Shown here: positions 1 through 8,727 of the stretch, piece after piece
Numbering within the stretch: position 1 is the first letter of the stretch
Layout: each line of letters begins with the position of its first letter
Notes under the pieces: generated by a model
The model's input: only the letters and a program-made list of their open reading frames with translations
What the model was told of the DNA's origin: nothing
Databases searched by the model: none
Translations under genes and position numbers: made by a program
Assembly: GCA_964554665.1 (NCBI GenBank)
Contig: CAZKPP010000026.1
Coordinates: 1-23,802, forward strand
Reading direction: 5' to 3'
Origin: UBA3263 sp964554665
GTDB lineage: Bacteria > Bacteroidota > Bacteroidia > Bacteroidales > Muribaculaceae
Length of the DNA stretch: 23,802 bases

Positions 1-184
1 TCGGCACTGTCAGCTCCAGGCGCCCGCGGGTGTCGGCAATTTCAAATCTGTGGGCCTCCTTGCAGCGCTTGTTAAAGCGTTCGCTGCCGAGAATTTCAAC
101 GGGGCCGTCGTGGCGCGCCATGGCCCTGTAGAATTCAATTCCGGGGGCCAGACGGCATGGTAGATAAAGAGTTGCGGTGCTCAA
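1..184 (-). CDS. WbqC-like family protein, N-terminal part (runs off the window)
   Basis: About 61 codons are visible before the window ends. The reading frame gives a short start, then LYLPCRLAPGIEFYRAM, then a segment with FNKRCKEAHRFEIADTRG and LELTVP. This matches the opening of WbqC-like proteins: a beta-strand, a 'PI(E/Q)YY' helix, then an 'nRc.I...nG...L.vPv' segment. The family is named after an O-antigen locus gene and is widespread in Bacteroidetes, but its biochemistry is poorly known. No ATG precedes the conserved start in this frame. The best initiator is TTG at 184-182, seven bases after the ribH stop. A TTG in the ribH tail is an alternative. The close spacing places it as the third gene of the kdsD-ribH operon. 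The frame is certain; family assignment is from memory of the motif pattern. Confidence 0.6.
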   Translation of the reverse strand, partial: MSTATLYLPCRLAPGIEFYRAMARHDGPVEILGSERFNKRCKEAHRFEIADTRGRLELTVP

Positions 185-191
185 TGTGGGG

Positions 192-653
192 TTAGTCGAA
201 GCGGCGGCTGAAGTCAACCATCTGAATTGCCGTTTGGGCGGCTTCGATGCCTTTGTGGCCGGCCGGACCGCCGCAGCGGTCAAGGGCCTGCTGCTCGTTG
301 AGCACGGTCAAAACGCCGAAAATCACCGGCACCATGCCGTCGGCGTTGAGCGATGTTATGCCTTGCGTAACGCTTTGGCAAACATAGTCGAAGTGGGGGG
401 TGTCGCCCTGAATCACGCAGCCGAACACGATTACGGCATCGAAGTTTTCGGAATCGATTACGCGCTGGGCGGCGTAGGTCAGCTCAACTGCTCCGGGCAC
501 TATGAATTCCTCAAACGTGGCGCCGGCGGCGAGCAGCGTTTGCTTGGCTCCGTCGGCCAGGGTTGAGGTTATATGCTCGTTCCATTGCGTGCGGATAACC
601 GCAATGTGCATGTCCTGGCCCGAAACTTGGGCGGGATTGTAGCCTCCGGTCAT
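192..653 (-). CDS. ribH: 6,7-dimethyl-8-ribityllumazine synthase
   Basis: RibH condenses 5-amino-6-ribitylaminouracil with 3,4-dihydroxy-2-butanone 4-phosphate to give the direct precursor of riboflavin, usually as a cytosolic 60-mer or pentamer. The 153-residue length is normal. Family motifs are in order: the RTQWNEHIT substrate-binding segment near residue 21, VPGAVELTYAA near 52, the GCVIQGDTPHFDY catalytic loop near 78-90 with the expected His at 87, and GVLTVLNEQQALDR near 113. The ATG overlaps the upstream isomerase stop as ATGA, which supports this start and suggests translational coupling. The first 14 residues are a poorly conserved extension, common in Bacteroidetes homologues. Other riboflavin genes are not in this window. 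Confidence 0.96.
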   Translation of the reverse strand: MTGGYNPAQVSGQDMHIAVIRTQWNEHITSTLADGAKQTLLAAGATFEEFIVPGAVELTYAAQRVIDSENFDAVIVFGCVIQGDTPHFDYVCQSVTQGITSLNADGMVPVIFGVLTVLNEQQALDRCGGPAGHKGIEAAQTAIQMVDFSRRFD

Positions 654-1267
654 GAGCGGCAGGTGCAGTTACGGAGTTTCTCACCCAGCGAGCCGCCCTG
701 ATGGCGAACTGCATATTGCTCGCGGGTAAAGCCGGTGCGCTGCATCATGCCAACAATGAGCAGGTGGCCTATAACTGTCATGGCGGTTATCGAGGTGGTG
801 GGAGTGAGCCCGAGGGGACACACTTCGGCGGGATTTCCGGTGAAGAGCCCGATGGAGTCGGGGGTTTGGGCCAGGGGCGACGATTCTTCGGCGGTGATAA
901 CTATAGCGCGGATTTCGGGATAGAGCATGTGTGCTATTTCATAGAGGCGCAGAATCTCGTCGGTTCGGCCGGAGTTGGAAATCAGCAGCATTACGTCGTT
1001 GGGCTGGAGCACGCCTAAATCGCCATGTTGGGCCTCGGCGGGATTGATGCAGACGGCGGGGATGCCGGTCGATGCAAAGGTCGAAGCAATGTTTGATGCG
1101 ATTTGGCCGGCTTTGCCCATTCCCGAGGCAACGACTTTGCCCCCGAGGGTGCATACCTGATGTTGAATAAGGTCTAAGGCCGCTGAATAATTGGCGGTTA
1201 GTGGCACGGAAGCTATGGCCTGCGCTTCCGCAGCCAGTATATTCTTAAGGTTCTGGATTTCGTCCAT
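650..1267 (-). CDS. kdsD: Stand-alone SIS-domain sugar-phosphate isomerase, probable D-arabinose-5-phosphate isomerase (KdsD/GutQ/KpsF type)
   Basis: This family interconverts D-ribulose 5-phosphate and D-arabinose 5-phosphate, the first step to Kdo for lipopolysaccharide. The 205-residue protein is a single SIS domain. It shows GMGKAGQIASNIASTFASTG (residues 49-68), PAEAQHGDLG with His81, ISNSGRTDEI (97-106) and HQGGSLGEKL (189-198). These match the KdsD signatures for phosphate binding and the catalytic histidines. The usual C-terminal CBS pair is absent: the gene stops right after the SIS domain, against roughly 320 residues for E. coli KdsD. CBS-less isomerases of this kind are known in Bacteroides, so this looks intact rather than truncated. 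It is the first gene of an operon with ribH, with its own promoter just upstream. Another sugar-phosphate substrate cannot be excluded. Confidence 0.85.
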   Translation of the reverse strand: MDEIQNLKNILAAEAQAIASVPLTANYSAALDLIQHQVCTLGGKVVASGMGKAGQIASNIASTFASTGIPAVCINPAEAQHGDLGVLQPNDVMLLISNSGRTDEILRLYEIAHMLYPEIRAIVITAEESSPLAQTPDSIGLFTGNPAEVCPLGLTPTTSITAMTVIGHLLIVGMMQRTGFTREQYAVRHQGGSLGEKLRNCTCRS

Positions 1268-1292
1268 TTCTGCTGCTATAGATTTTCGGCTG

Positions 1293-1300
1293 CAAAGTTA
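1293..1300 (-). promoter_or_regulatory. Bacteroidetes -7 promoter element for the kdsD-ribH operon
   Basis: Read on the minus strand, this is TAACTTTG, an exact fit to the Bacteroidetes TAnnTTTG box. Transcription would begin about 5-7 bases further on, leaving a leader of roughly 20 bases before the kdsD ATG at 1267. The upstream sequence is a T-rich, A-rich tract without a clear TTTG/TTG -33 box at the usual 19-22 base spacing, so only the -7 half is convincing. Confidence 0.6.
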
Positions 1301-1304
1301 CGAA

Positions 1305-1330
1305 AAAAAGTTAAAATTTAAAAACTTTTT
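1305..1330 (-). terminator. A/T palindrome downstream of ftsZ, possible weak terminator
   Basis: On the minus strand an 8-base arm AAAAAGTT, a 10-base A/T spacer and the arm AACTTTTT form a perfect inverted repeat followed by more T. It lies 36 bases past the ftsZ stop and just before the kdsD promoter, which is the expected place for the end of the dcw transcript. The stem has no GC-rich core, so its strength as an intrinsic terminator is doubtful. It could equally be the A/T-rich upstream part of the kdsD promoter. Confidence 0.3.
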
Positions 1331-1366
1331 CTTTCTATTCGGTCGATTCGGCGCACTCTCCCGCGC

Positions 1367-2698
<1,332 letters not shown>

Positions 2699-2716
2699 GG
2701 TCGGGAATTGTTAAAG

Positions 2717-4048
2717 TTATTCGTCGTCGAAGTCGTCAATAGAGTCGGGGGTGCCGAGGTTGGCAAACGCGCTTTTGATGCTGCCCCAGATGCCGCGGCC
2801 CCTGGTTGTGGTGATTCCGTTGAGCGGATCATCGTCGGTGGGTTCCTCTTCGTGTTCTTCGGCCGGGTCGGGTTCGGGCTCGGGTTTGGTTTCGCGCACG
2901 GGGGTTACGGTGCAGGGTCGCACGTTGTCGCAGTGGGCCAGATAGTTGAGCAGCGAAATAACGTCGAGGTCCTCGCTGGTCGAAATCTTGTTGCCCACAA
3001 GGCGCACGCTCGTGGGGAGCGAGCCGCGGCGCACGCTCATGCCCGAGGTCTGGGCCAGGGCTTCGGCAAAGCCCTTGAGCATCGCTCCGCCGCCAACGAG
3101 TACTATGCCGCCGGGCAGTTCCGACACGGTCATGCCGGCATAGCCGATCTGGGCGGTGATGTTGGCAATGATTTCGCTTGCGCGGGCAACAACGATTTTT
3201 CTGATTCGGGAATTGTCGATTTCTTCGGGAATTGCCGGGCGACGCGAATCGTCTGGGTGGGCGTCGGCGGTTGTGCGCTTGATTTCTTCGGCGCGTTCCT
3301 CCAGGGGGTTGAGGGTCATCAGGTCGCGGGTAATGTGGCGCGAACCCAGGGGTATGGTGGCCAGATAGCGCATGTGGCCGCCCTTGTAGATGGCCACTGT
3401 TGTTGTTTCGGCGCCGCAATCGACCAGCATGACGCCCGAGCGGCGTTCCTCGTTGCTCAAAACCAGGTCGGCCAGTGCCATGGGGCGCACTATGAAGCCG
3501 TTGATGGGCAGATTGAGCTTTTCGCTAACCGAAAGCTTGAGGTTGCGCAGCAGCTGCGAGCGGCAGCTGACAACGTTGACCTTGGCGGCAAGGTCTTGGG
3601 CGAGCATGCCTACGGGTATGTCGTTGTGGCTCTTGCCGTCGACGCGAAATTCAACGGGTTCCACGGCCAGGCGCTCGCAGTTCTGGTCAATAACCGGTGC
3701 GCGGTCGAGCAGCGCTTCAACTATTTCGGGGGTTACTTCGGTGTCGTCGGCCAGGGTCATCTGCAGGTTGGCGGGGGTTGACTTCATCGAGCGGCCGCCC
3801 ACACCCAGATATACTGCCGAGATTTTTGCCGGAGATATGTAGTTATTGAGTTTGGTAATTACGCGGTTGAGCTCGTTGGCCACTTCCTTAATGTTTTGCA
3901 CGCAACCGTGGCGAACATGATTCGGATGCTGGTGTTCCTCCTCTATGCCCTTTACGGTCAGGATGCCCGACAGGTCAACATGGCCCACGGCACCCTTGAT
4001 TTTGGAACTGCCGATTTCAACGGCAACGATGTAGTTTTTCTGGTTCAT
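2717..4048 (-). CDS. ftsA: Cell division protein FtsA (actin-like membrane anchor of the Z-ring)
   Basis: FtsA is an actin-like ATPase that tethers FtsZ to the inner membrane and recruits later division proteins. Phosphate-1 motif VEIGSSKIKGAVG starts at residue 10, phosphate-2 is MLVDCGAETTTVAIYKGG from 207, and the adenosine motif GIVLVGGGAMLKGF starts at 314. The SHS2-like 1C insert lies near 85-165. After a strongly acidic Pro/Glu linker (388-408) there is an amphipathic helix, RGIWGSIKSAFANLG (418-432), suited to membrane binding. An acidic tail follows the helix instead of the helix ending the protein. The gene is 11 bases downstream of ftsQ and 18 bases upstream of ftsZ, the usual order. 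Confidence 0.97.
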   Translation of the reverse strand: MNQKNYIVAVEIGSSKIKGAVGHVDLSGILTVKGIEEEHQHPNHVRHGCVQNIKEVANELNRVITKLNNYISPAKISAVYLGVGGRSMKSTPANLQMTLADDTEVTPEIVEALLDRAPVIDQNCERLAVEPVEFRVDGKSHNDIPVGMLAQDLAAKVNVVSCRSQLLRNLKLSVSEKLNLPINGFIVRPMALADLVLSNEERRSGVMLVDCGAETTTVAIYKGGHMRYLATIPLGSRHITRDLMTLNPLEERAEEIKRTTADAHPDDSRRPAIPEEIDNSRIRKIVVARASEIIANITAQIGYAGMTVSELPGGIVLVGGGAMLKGFAEALAQTSGMSVRRGSLPTSVRLVGNKISTSEDLDVISLLNYLAHCDNVRPCTVTPVRETKPEPEPDPAEEHEEEPTDDDPLNGITTTRGRGIWGSIKSAFANLGTPDSIDDFDDE

Positions 4049-4059
4049 TATTCTTAGTT

Positions 4060-4908
4060 TTAATTTTCTTCAGGTTTTTCAGGCTCCGGCGCGGATATGG
4101 TCTGCAGGTCGGGGCCTTCGTTTTCGAGCTCCGAAATAATCGGCACCGTAAGGTCGGGGAGCTTGCCGTGGCGGCGGGTGGCAACCACCTGGCGGTCCCA
4201 TTTCAGCGAAATGGTGTCGTAGTGCTCCCATCCTTTGTGGGGCAACACTTCGCTGTAGAAGCGCTCCAGGCGGTGGAACTTGTCGTCGATGTTGTCGACC
4301 GAGCCGAGGTTAACAACGTGGCCGCGAATGGCCGGAATCAGGAAGATGTTGGAGCTGTCGCGGGCGGCAATCATGGTTATCAGCTGCTCTGACTCAGGGT
4401 TTTCCTTGAGGTAGTCGAGCAGCGGCAGCAGTTTTTCGGCGGGGTAGTCGCCGGTAATCTGCGGAACGTTGATGTGGTAGCGCGAACCGGCGAGAATGCG
4501 CTTGCCCTCGCGGTTAACGTAGTAGCTGGGGCCGGCCGAGGGCCATACGCGGGCCACCGGGAGCATCGGCACTACCTTTACGCGCAGGAAGTTATTGTTG
4601 AGGCGCATAACTTCGGCGGTTTCGATTTTGTCGAGGCCTATAAGATAGGCGCGAATCGAGTCGAGGCCTATGTCGCTCAGCCGCCGCGATTTTATGTTGC
4701 CCAGCAGCGGCATAATCTCTGCGGTGAGCTCTTCGGAACTTACAAAGCCCGAGTGAATCGGGTCGGCAACCTCCACGCGGTCGTTTTCCAAGCCCTTGCA
4801 TAATTCATTGTTGGCCCTGAAGTTGGCCCACAGGCAGGCAACCACCAGGTAAATACCCAGAAGTATGCAACCGAAAACGGTCAGTAAATTGCGGGTTTGG
4901 GGATTCAT
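4060..4908 (-). CDS. ftsQ: Cell division protein FtsQ/DivIB
   Basis: FtsQ is a bitopic inner-membrane protein whose periplasmic POTRA domain bridges the cytoplasmic ring and the septal synthase FtsW/FtsI via FtsL/FtsB. The 282-residue protein has one membrane segment near 8-28 (LLTVFGCILLGIYLVVACLW). A POTRA-like region covers about 45-112, and a beta-domain contains VNREGKRI, the FtsQ/DivIB 'D.eG..l' feature. The C-terminus is Pro/Glu-rich and low complexity. Sequence conservation in this family is weak, so position between murC and ftsA carries much of the identification. Its ATG overlaps the murC stop as ATGA. Confidence 0.9.
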   Translation of the reverse strand: MNPQTRNLLTVFGCILLGIYLVVACLWANFRANNELCKGLENDRVEVADPIHSGFVSSEELTAEIMPLLGNIKSRRLSDIGLDSIRAYLIGLDKIETAEVMRLNNNFLRVKVVPMLPVARVWPSAGPSYYVNREGKRILAGSRYHINVPQITGDYPAEKLLPLLDYLKENPESEQLITMIAARDSSNIFLIPAIRGHVVNLGSVDNIDDKFHRLERFYSEVLPHKGWEHYDTISLKWDRQVVATRRHGKLPDLTVPIISELENEGPDLQTISAPEPEKPEEN

Positions 4909-6269
4909 TCGCAGGCTTTTACAATTTCAGGCAAAAGAAGGTTGATGTCGCCGGCGCCAACGGTGAGCAACACGTCGAACCGGCTGTTTTTCAGCGCGTC
5001 AACCAGTCCGGCTTTCTCAACAATTTGTTTTTCGGGAGCGGTTACGGCGTTGAGAATCAGCTCGGAGGTTACTCCGGGAATCGGTTCCTCGCGTGCCGGA
5101 TAAATCGGCAGCAGATAAACCGAGTCGGCGGCGCTCAGGGCCTCGGCAAATTCCGGGGCGAAGTCGCGGGTGCGCGAATAGAGGTGGGGCTGGAAGGCAA
5201 CCACCATGCGCTTGTCGGGGAAGAGGCGGCGCACCGAGCGCAGCGACGCGCGCAGTTCGTCGGGGTGGTGGGCATAGTCGTCGATAATGGCGCGGCCCGG
5301 CTCGCGAAGCCAGAACTCAAAGCGGCGCTTGGCTCCGAGGAATGTTTTCATGGCCCGGCGATAGTCGTCGGCCGTAACTTGCGGGTCGTGGACGAGCCAC
5401 ACACCGCCGCACGCCGCTATGGCGTTGTCGATATTGATTTCCAGCGGCACTCCCAGCTCAATGCCGGCAATGGTTTCGCCGGGGGTTACGAGGTCGAAGG
5501 TTATCGAGCCGTTGGCTATAACAACGTTTTCGGCGTGGAAATCGCCCGAGTCGACGCCGTAGGTATAGACCTTCACCGAGTCGGCGACCCGCGGCTTCAG
5601 TTTCAGCCCGGTGTGGATCAGCAGGGCCCCTCCCGGCTGAATCAGCTCGGTAAAGTGGGTGAAGCTTTCAAGGTAGTTTTCTTCGTTGCCGTAAATGTCG
5701 AGGTGGTCGGGGTCGGTGGAGGTGATAACGGCCACCGTGGGTGCCAGCTGATGAAACGAGCGGTCATATTCGTCGGCCTCGATAACCGCGTAGGGGCTGG
5801 TGGCCGACAGCAGGAAGTTGGTGCCGTAGTTGCGCAACACTCCGCCCAAAAAGGCGTTGGAGCCCACTCCGGCAGTCTGCAGAATATGGGCTGCCATCGA
5901 CGAAGTGGTGGTTTTGCCGTGGGTGCCCGCAAAGCAGAGCGCTTTTTCCGAGCGGGTTACGCGGCCAAGCACTGCGGCGCGCTTAACCACTTCGAAGCCA
6001 TTGGCGCGAAACCATTGCAGGCCGCGGTGGTCGGCGGGAATCGCCGGCGTGTAGACCACCAGGGTCTGCTCCGGGTTGCGGAAATCGGCCGGAATCAGCT
6101 CGGGGTCGTCGTTGTAAACAATATCTACGCCCTCGCTTTCGAGCGCGCGTGTCAGTTCGGAGGCTGTGCGGTCATAGCCGGCCACGCGACAGTCGCGGCT
6201 GAGGAAGTAGCGTTCGAGGGCGGCCATGCCTATGCCGCCGGCACCAACAAAATAGATATTGTTTTTCAT
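4905..6269 (-). CDS. murC: UDP-N-acetylmuramate--L-alanine ligase
   Basis: MurC adds L-alanine to UDP-MurNAc using ATP, the first step of stem-peptide assembly in the cytoplasm. The N-terminal Rossmann UDP-binding loop VGAGGIGM (residues 8-15) is followed by the ATP-binding P-loop GTHGKTTT (115-122), where His instead of Asn is characteristic of MurC. The central domain has EADEYDRSFH and the C-terminal domain has DDYAHHPDE, both MurC signatures. Two in-frame ATGs exist. I prefer 6269 because it overlaps the murG stop as ATGA, like other junctions here. The ATG at 6275 would add two residues. Length is about 454 residues, normal for the family. Confidence 0.97.
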   Translation of the reverse strand: MKNNIYFVGAGGIGMAALERYFLSRDCRVAGYDRTASELTRALESEGVDIVYNDDPELIPADFRNPEQTLVVYTPAIPADHRGLQWFRANGFEVVKRAAVLGRVTRSEKALCFAGTHGKTTTSSMAAHILQTAGVGSNAFLGGVLRNYGTNFLLSATSPYAVIEADEYDRSFHQLAPTVAVITSTDPDHLDIYGNEENYLESFTHFTELIQPGGALLIHTGLKLKPRVADSVKVYTYGVDSGDFHAENVVIANGSITFDLVTPGETIAGIELGVPLEINIDNAIAACGGVWLVHDPQVTADDYRRAMKTFLGAKRRFEFWLREPGRAIIDDYAHHPDELRASLRSVRRLFPDKRMVVAFQPHLYSRTRDFAPEFAEALSAADSVYLLPIYPAREEPIPGVTSELILNAVTAPEKQIVEKAGLVDALKNSRFDVLLTVGAGDINLLLPEIVKACE

Positions 6270-7357
6270 CGACATATTTCAAGAATTTTATCAACAATTT
6301 TTTCGTCGGAATCGCGCAGCGCCATTTTCAGGGCGTTTTCGCCCAGGCGGTTGCGCTCCGGCTCGTTAACGAGCAGGTCGGCCACGGTGGCGCCCAGTTG
6401 AGCCTTGGCGTCGCGGTCGAGAATCATTTTTGCAGCTCCGCGGCCGGCCAGGGCCTCGGCGTTTTTGCGCTGATGGTCTTCGGCAACGTTGGGGCTCGGA
6501 ATCAGCACTGCGGGCTGGCCGAGCAGCTGAATCTCGGATATGGTGCTGGCTCCGGCGCGCGAAACCATCAGGTCGGCCGCACGATAGGCCGCTGCCATGT
6601 CGGAAATGAAGGCCGACACCTTGACGCCCGGATATTGGGCGGCTATCGGGGCGAATTCGTTAAGATAGAGCTTGCCCGTTTGCCACATAACCTGCGCTCC
6701 GGTAGCGGTAATCGCCGGCAGAGCCTCGGCCATGGCCTCGTTGATGGTGCGGGCGCCCAACGAGCCGCCAACAACCAACACCAGCGGCTTATCGGGGTCG
6801 AAGCCGAGCTTTTTCTTGGCCTCGGCCGGAGTCAGGGTGCAGGTCAAAAGGTCGGCACGCACCGGATTGCCGGTCATAACTATGGCGCCGGCGGGAAAGA
6901 AGCGCTCCATGCCGTCGTAGGCAACGCAAATGGCGTCGGCCTTGGCGGCAAGCAGCTTGTTGGTGACTCCGGCGTAGGAGTTCTGTTCCTGCAGCAGCGT
7001 GGGCACTCCCGCCTTCTGCGCGGCCTTGAGTGTGGGCCCTGAGGCGTAGCCACCGACTCCTATGGCACAGTCGGGCTTGAAGTCGCGCACGGTTTTTTTG
7101 GCCAGACGCATCGACTTCCAGAGTTTCCACATAACCGGAATGTTGCGCCATAGGCGTTTGCGGTCGAATCCGGCCACCGGCAGACCTATGATTTCGTAGC
7201 CGGCGGCGGGCACGCGTTCCATTTCCATGCGTCCGAGGGCGCCGACATAGAGAATCTCGCAGTCGGGCATACGGCGGCGCAGGGCATTGGCTATGGAAAG
7301 GGCGGGAAAAATGTGGCCGCCCGTACCGCCACCGCTGATCAGGAATTTCTTGCTCAT
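6266..7357 (-). CDS. murG: UDP-GlcNAc:lipid I N-acetylglucosaminyltransferase
   Basis: MurG transfers GlcNAc to lipid I on the cytoplasmic face of the inner membrane, giving lipid II. It is a GT28 GT-B fold enzyme. The N-terminal glycine loop SGGGTGGHIFPALSIA (8-23) binds the lipid-linked acceptor. GGYASGP follows at 102-108, then TGNPVR at 162-167 and the second glycine loop GGSLGAR at 197-203. The C-terminal UDP-GlcNAc site has SRAGASTISE (266-275) with the expected Glu275, and PSPNVAEDHQ (288-297). The 363-residue length is standard. ATGA overlaps join it to both ftsW upstream and murC downstream. Confidence 0.98.
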   Translation of the reverse strand: MSKKFLISGGGTGGHIFPALSIANALRRRMPDCEILYVGALGRMEMERVPAAGYEIIGLPVAGFDRKRLWRNIPVMWKLWKSMRLAKKTVRDFKPDCAIGVGGYASGPTLKAAQKAGVPTLLQEQNSYAGVTNKLLAAKADAICVAYDGMERFFPAGAIVMTGNPVRADLLTCTLTPAEAKKKLGFDPDKPLVLVVGGSLGARTINEAMAEALPAITATGAQVMWQTGKLYLNEFAPIAAQYPGVKVSAFISDMAAAYRAADLMVSRAGASTISEIQLLGQPAVLIPSPNVAEDHQRKNAEALAGRGAAKMILDRDAKAQLGATVADLLVNEPERNRLGENALKMALRDSDEKIVDKILEICR

Positions 7358-8727
7358 GCTTGGGTTGGGTTAACTGCCTGAAGTTCTTCGGGCAAGGTGT
7401 TTTTATCTGATTCGCGCTCGGAGGCGGTTGCCCGGCCGCGGGCCGCAAAGCGGCTCACCGACAGCATTATGCCGAACGCTATTGACGTTACCAATATTGA
7501 GGTGCCACCCTTTGAAAAGAACGGCAAGGGCTGGCCCGACACCGGGCCGGCGCCCGACACGATGGCCATGTGGCACAAAGCCTGCAGCGCTATCAGCAGC
7601 GCGCACCCCGTTACGAGGAACGCCGGATACATCTGATGGCACTTATAGGCGATAATATATGCGCGCGCGAGCAAACACAAATATAGCGCCAGAATAAACA
7701 TGCCGCCGAAAAAGCCGAGGTCTTCGACTATGATTGCGAAAATAAAGTCGCTGAAGGCCAGGGGCAGGCGCGAGGTTTCGCGCGAGTTGCCCGGAAATAC
7801 GCCGAACCAGCCGCCGTTGGCCTGCGCCATGTAGGAGCGCATTTCCTGAAGGTTTTTGGCGGTGAGCGGCTGCTCGTAGCGCGGGGTGGGGTCGGTAAAG
7901 GCTTTCAGTCGGTTGCCCCAGGTGTTGTCTCTGAGGCGGCTGGTGCTGGCCATGTCGGTTGCGCCGGCGGCCTCGGGAATGGTAAACGTTTGGCCGCGCT
8001 GGTCAACCAGCAGGGGAACCTCCTTGACCGCGGGCTCGCCTTTCGACAGTGCCCACTTGGCGCCGAAAGCTATGGCGCCGAACATTGCGAACACGGCGAA
8101 GATATACATCAGCTTTTTGGTTTCCAGCGAGCCTACGGTGAGCATCGACAGACACAGAACCATCAGAATCGCCGTGTTGGTCAGGCCCTGCGTGAAGAGC
8201 AGGCCCGAAAAGCAGAGCACCGAAACCACGGCGATAATCAGGCCCTTGTTGCGAACCTTTTCGTCTTTTTTCAGCTGGGTCGTGCCGAGAATATAGCTCA
8301 GAAACATCACCGCCGAAATCTTTATGAGTTCCGCCGGCTGCAAGGTCATGAACGGCAGCGAAATCGCACGCTTGGCGCCATTGATAACCTCGCCGAAAAG
8401 CATAACATAGATCATGGCGACCACCGAAGCCACTGTCAGCACAATGCCGGGCCATATGAATCGGGAATAGTGGACGCGCTGCAGCCCCAAAATAATCAGG
8501 AAGCCTACGAAGAGCATGCCCACATGGCGCATCAGCGGGCCATAGAGCCCCTGTTTGGAGATTTCAAACGACGATGCGGAGTAGAGTTCAATAATCGACA
8601 ATACGACCAAAAAGCCGTAGACGCCCCAAATGTAGATGTCGGGGCGGTTAACGGCGTTGGCTGCCGGGGCTTCGACCGTAGGGCCGCCGCCGCGGGGTTC
8701 GCCGGGATCTGTGTTTCTGAATGCCAT
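7354..8727 (-). CDS. ftsW: Septal peptidoglycan glycosyltransferase FtsW (SEDS family)
   Basis: FtsW polymerises lipid II into septal glycan strands with its partner FtsI. About ten hydrophobic segments are visible. The SEDS signature NGAKRAISLPFMTLQPAELIK spans about 116-136. The catalytic-type Asp lies in FSDFIFAIIVEDLGFFGG at residue 327. GQPLPFFSKGGTS (398-410) matches the late SEDS loop. A hydrophilic loop of roughly 70 residues (225-300) includes the large extracytoplasmic region. The N-terminal 28 residues and the C-terminal 27 residues are hydrophilic extensions. The start ATG shares one base with the murD stop (TAATG). Position in dcw next to murG and murD favours FtsW over RodA. Confidence 0.95.
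   Translation of the reverse strand: MAFRNTDPGEPRGGGPTVEAPAANAVNRPDIYIWGVYGFLVVLSIIELYSASSFEISKQGLYGPLMRHVGMLFVGFLIILGLQRVHYSRFIWPGIVLTVASVVAMIYVMLFGEVINGAKRAISLPFMTLQPAELIKISAVMFLSYILGTTQLKKDEKVRNKGLIIAVVSVLCFSGLLFTQGLTNTAILMVLCLSMLTVGSLETKKLMYIFAVFAMFGAIAFGAKWALSKGEPAVKEVPLLVDQRGQTFTIPEAAGATDMASTSRLRDNTWGNRLKAFTDPTPRYEQPLTAKNLQEMRSYMAQANGGWFGVFPGNSRETSRLPLAFSDFIFAIIVEDLGFFGGMFILALYLCLLARAYIIAYKCHQMYPAFLVTGCALLIALQALCHMAIVSGAGPVSGQPLPFFSKGGTSILVTSIAFGIMLSVSRFAARGRATASERESDKNTLPEELQAVNPTQA

Noticed and set aside
650..1267. SIS-domain gene considered as a truncated pseudogene of full-length kdsD
   Set aside because: All SIS motifs are intact, the stop overlaps ribH in an orderly ATGA, and CBS-less isomerases are known in this phylum, so it reads as a complete gene.
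5025..6401. 458-codon plus-strand frame opposite murC/murG
   Set aside because: Same antisense shadow pattern, with no domain, no promoter and a composition explained by the murC codon bias.
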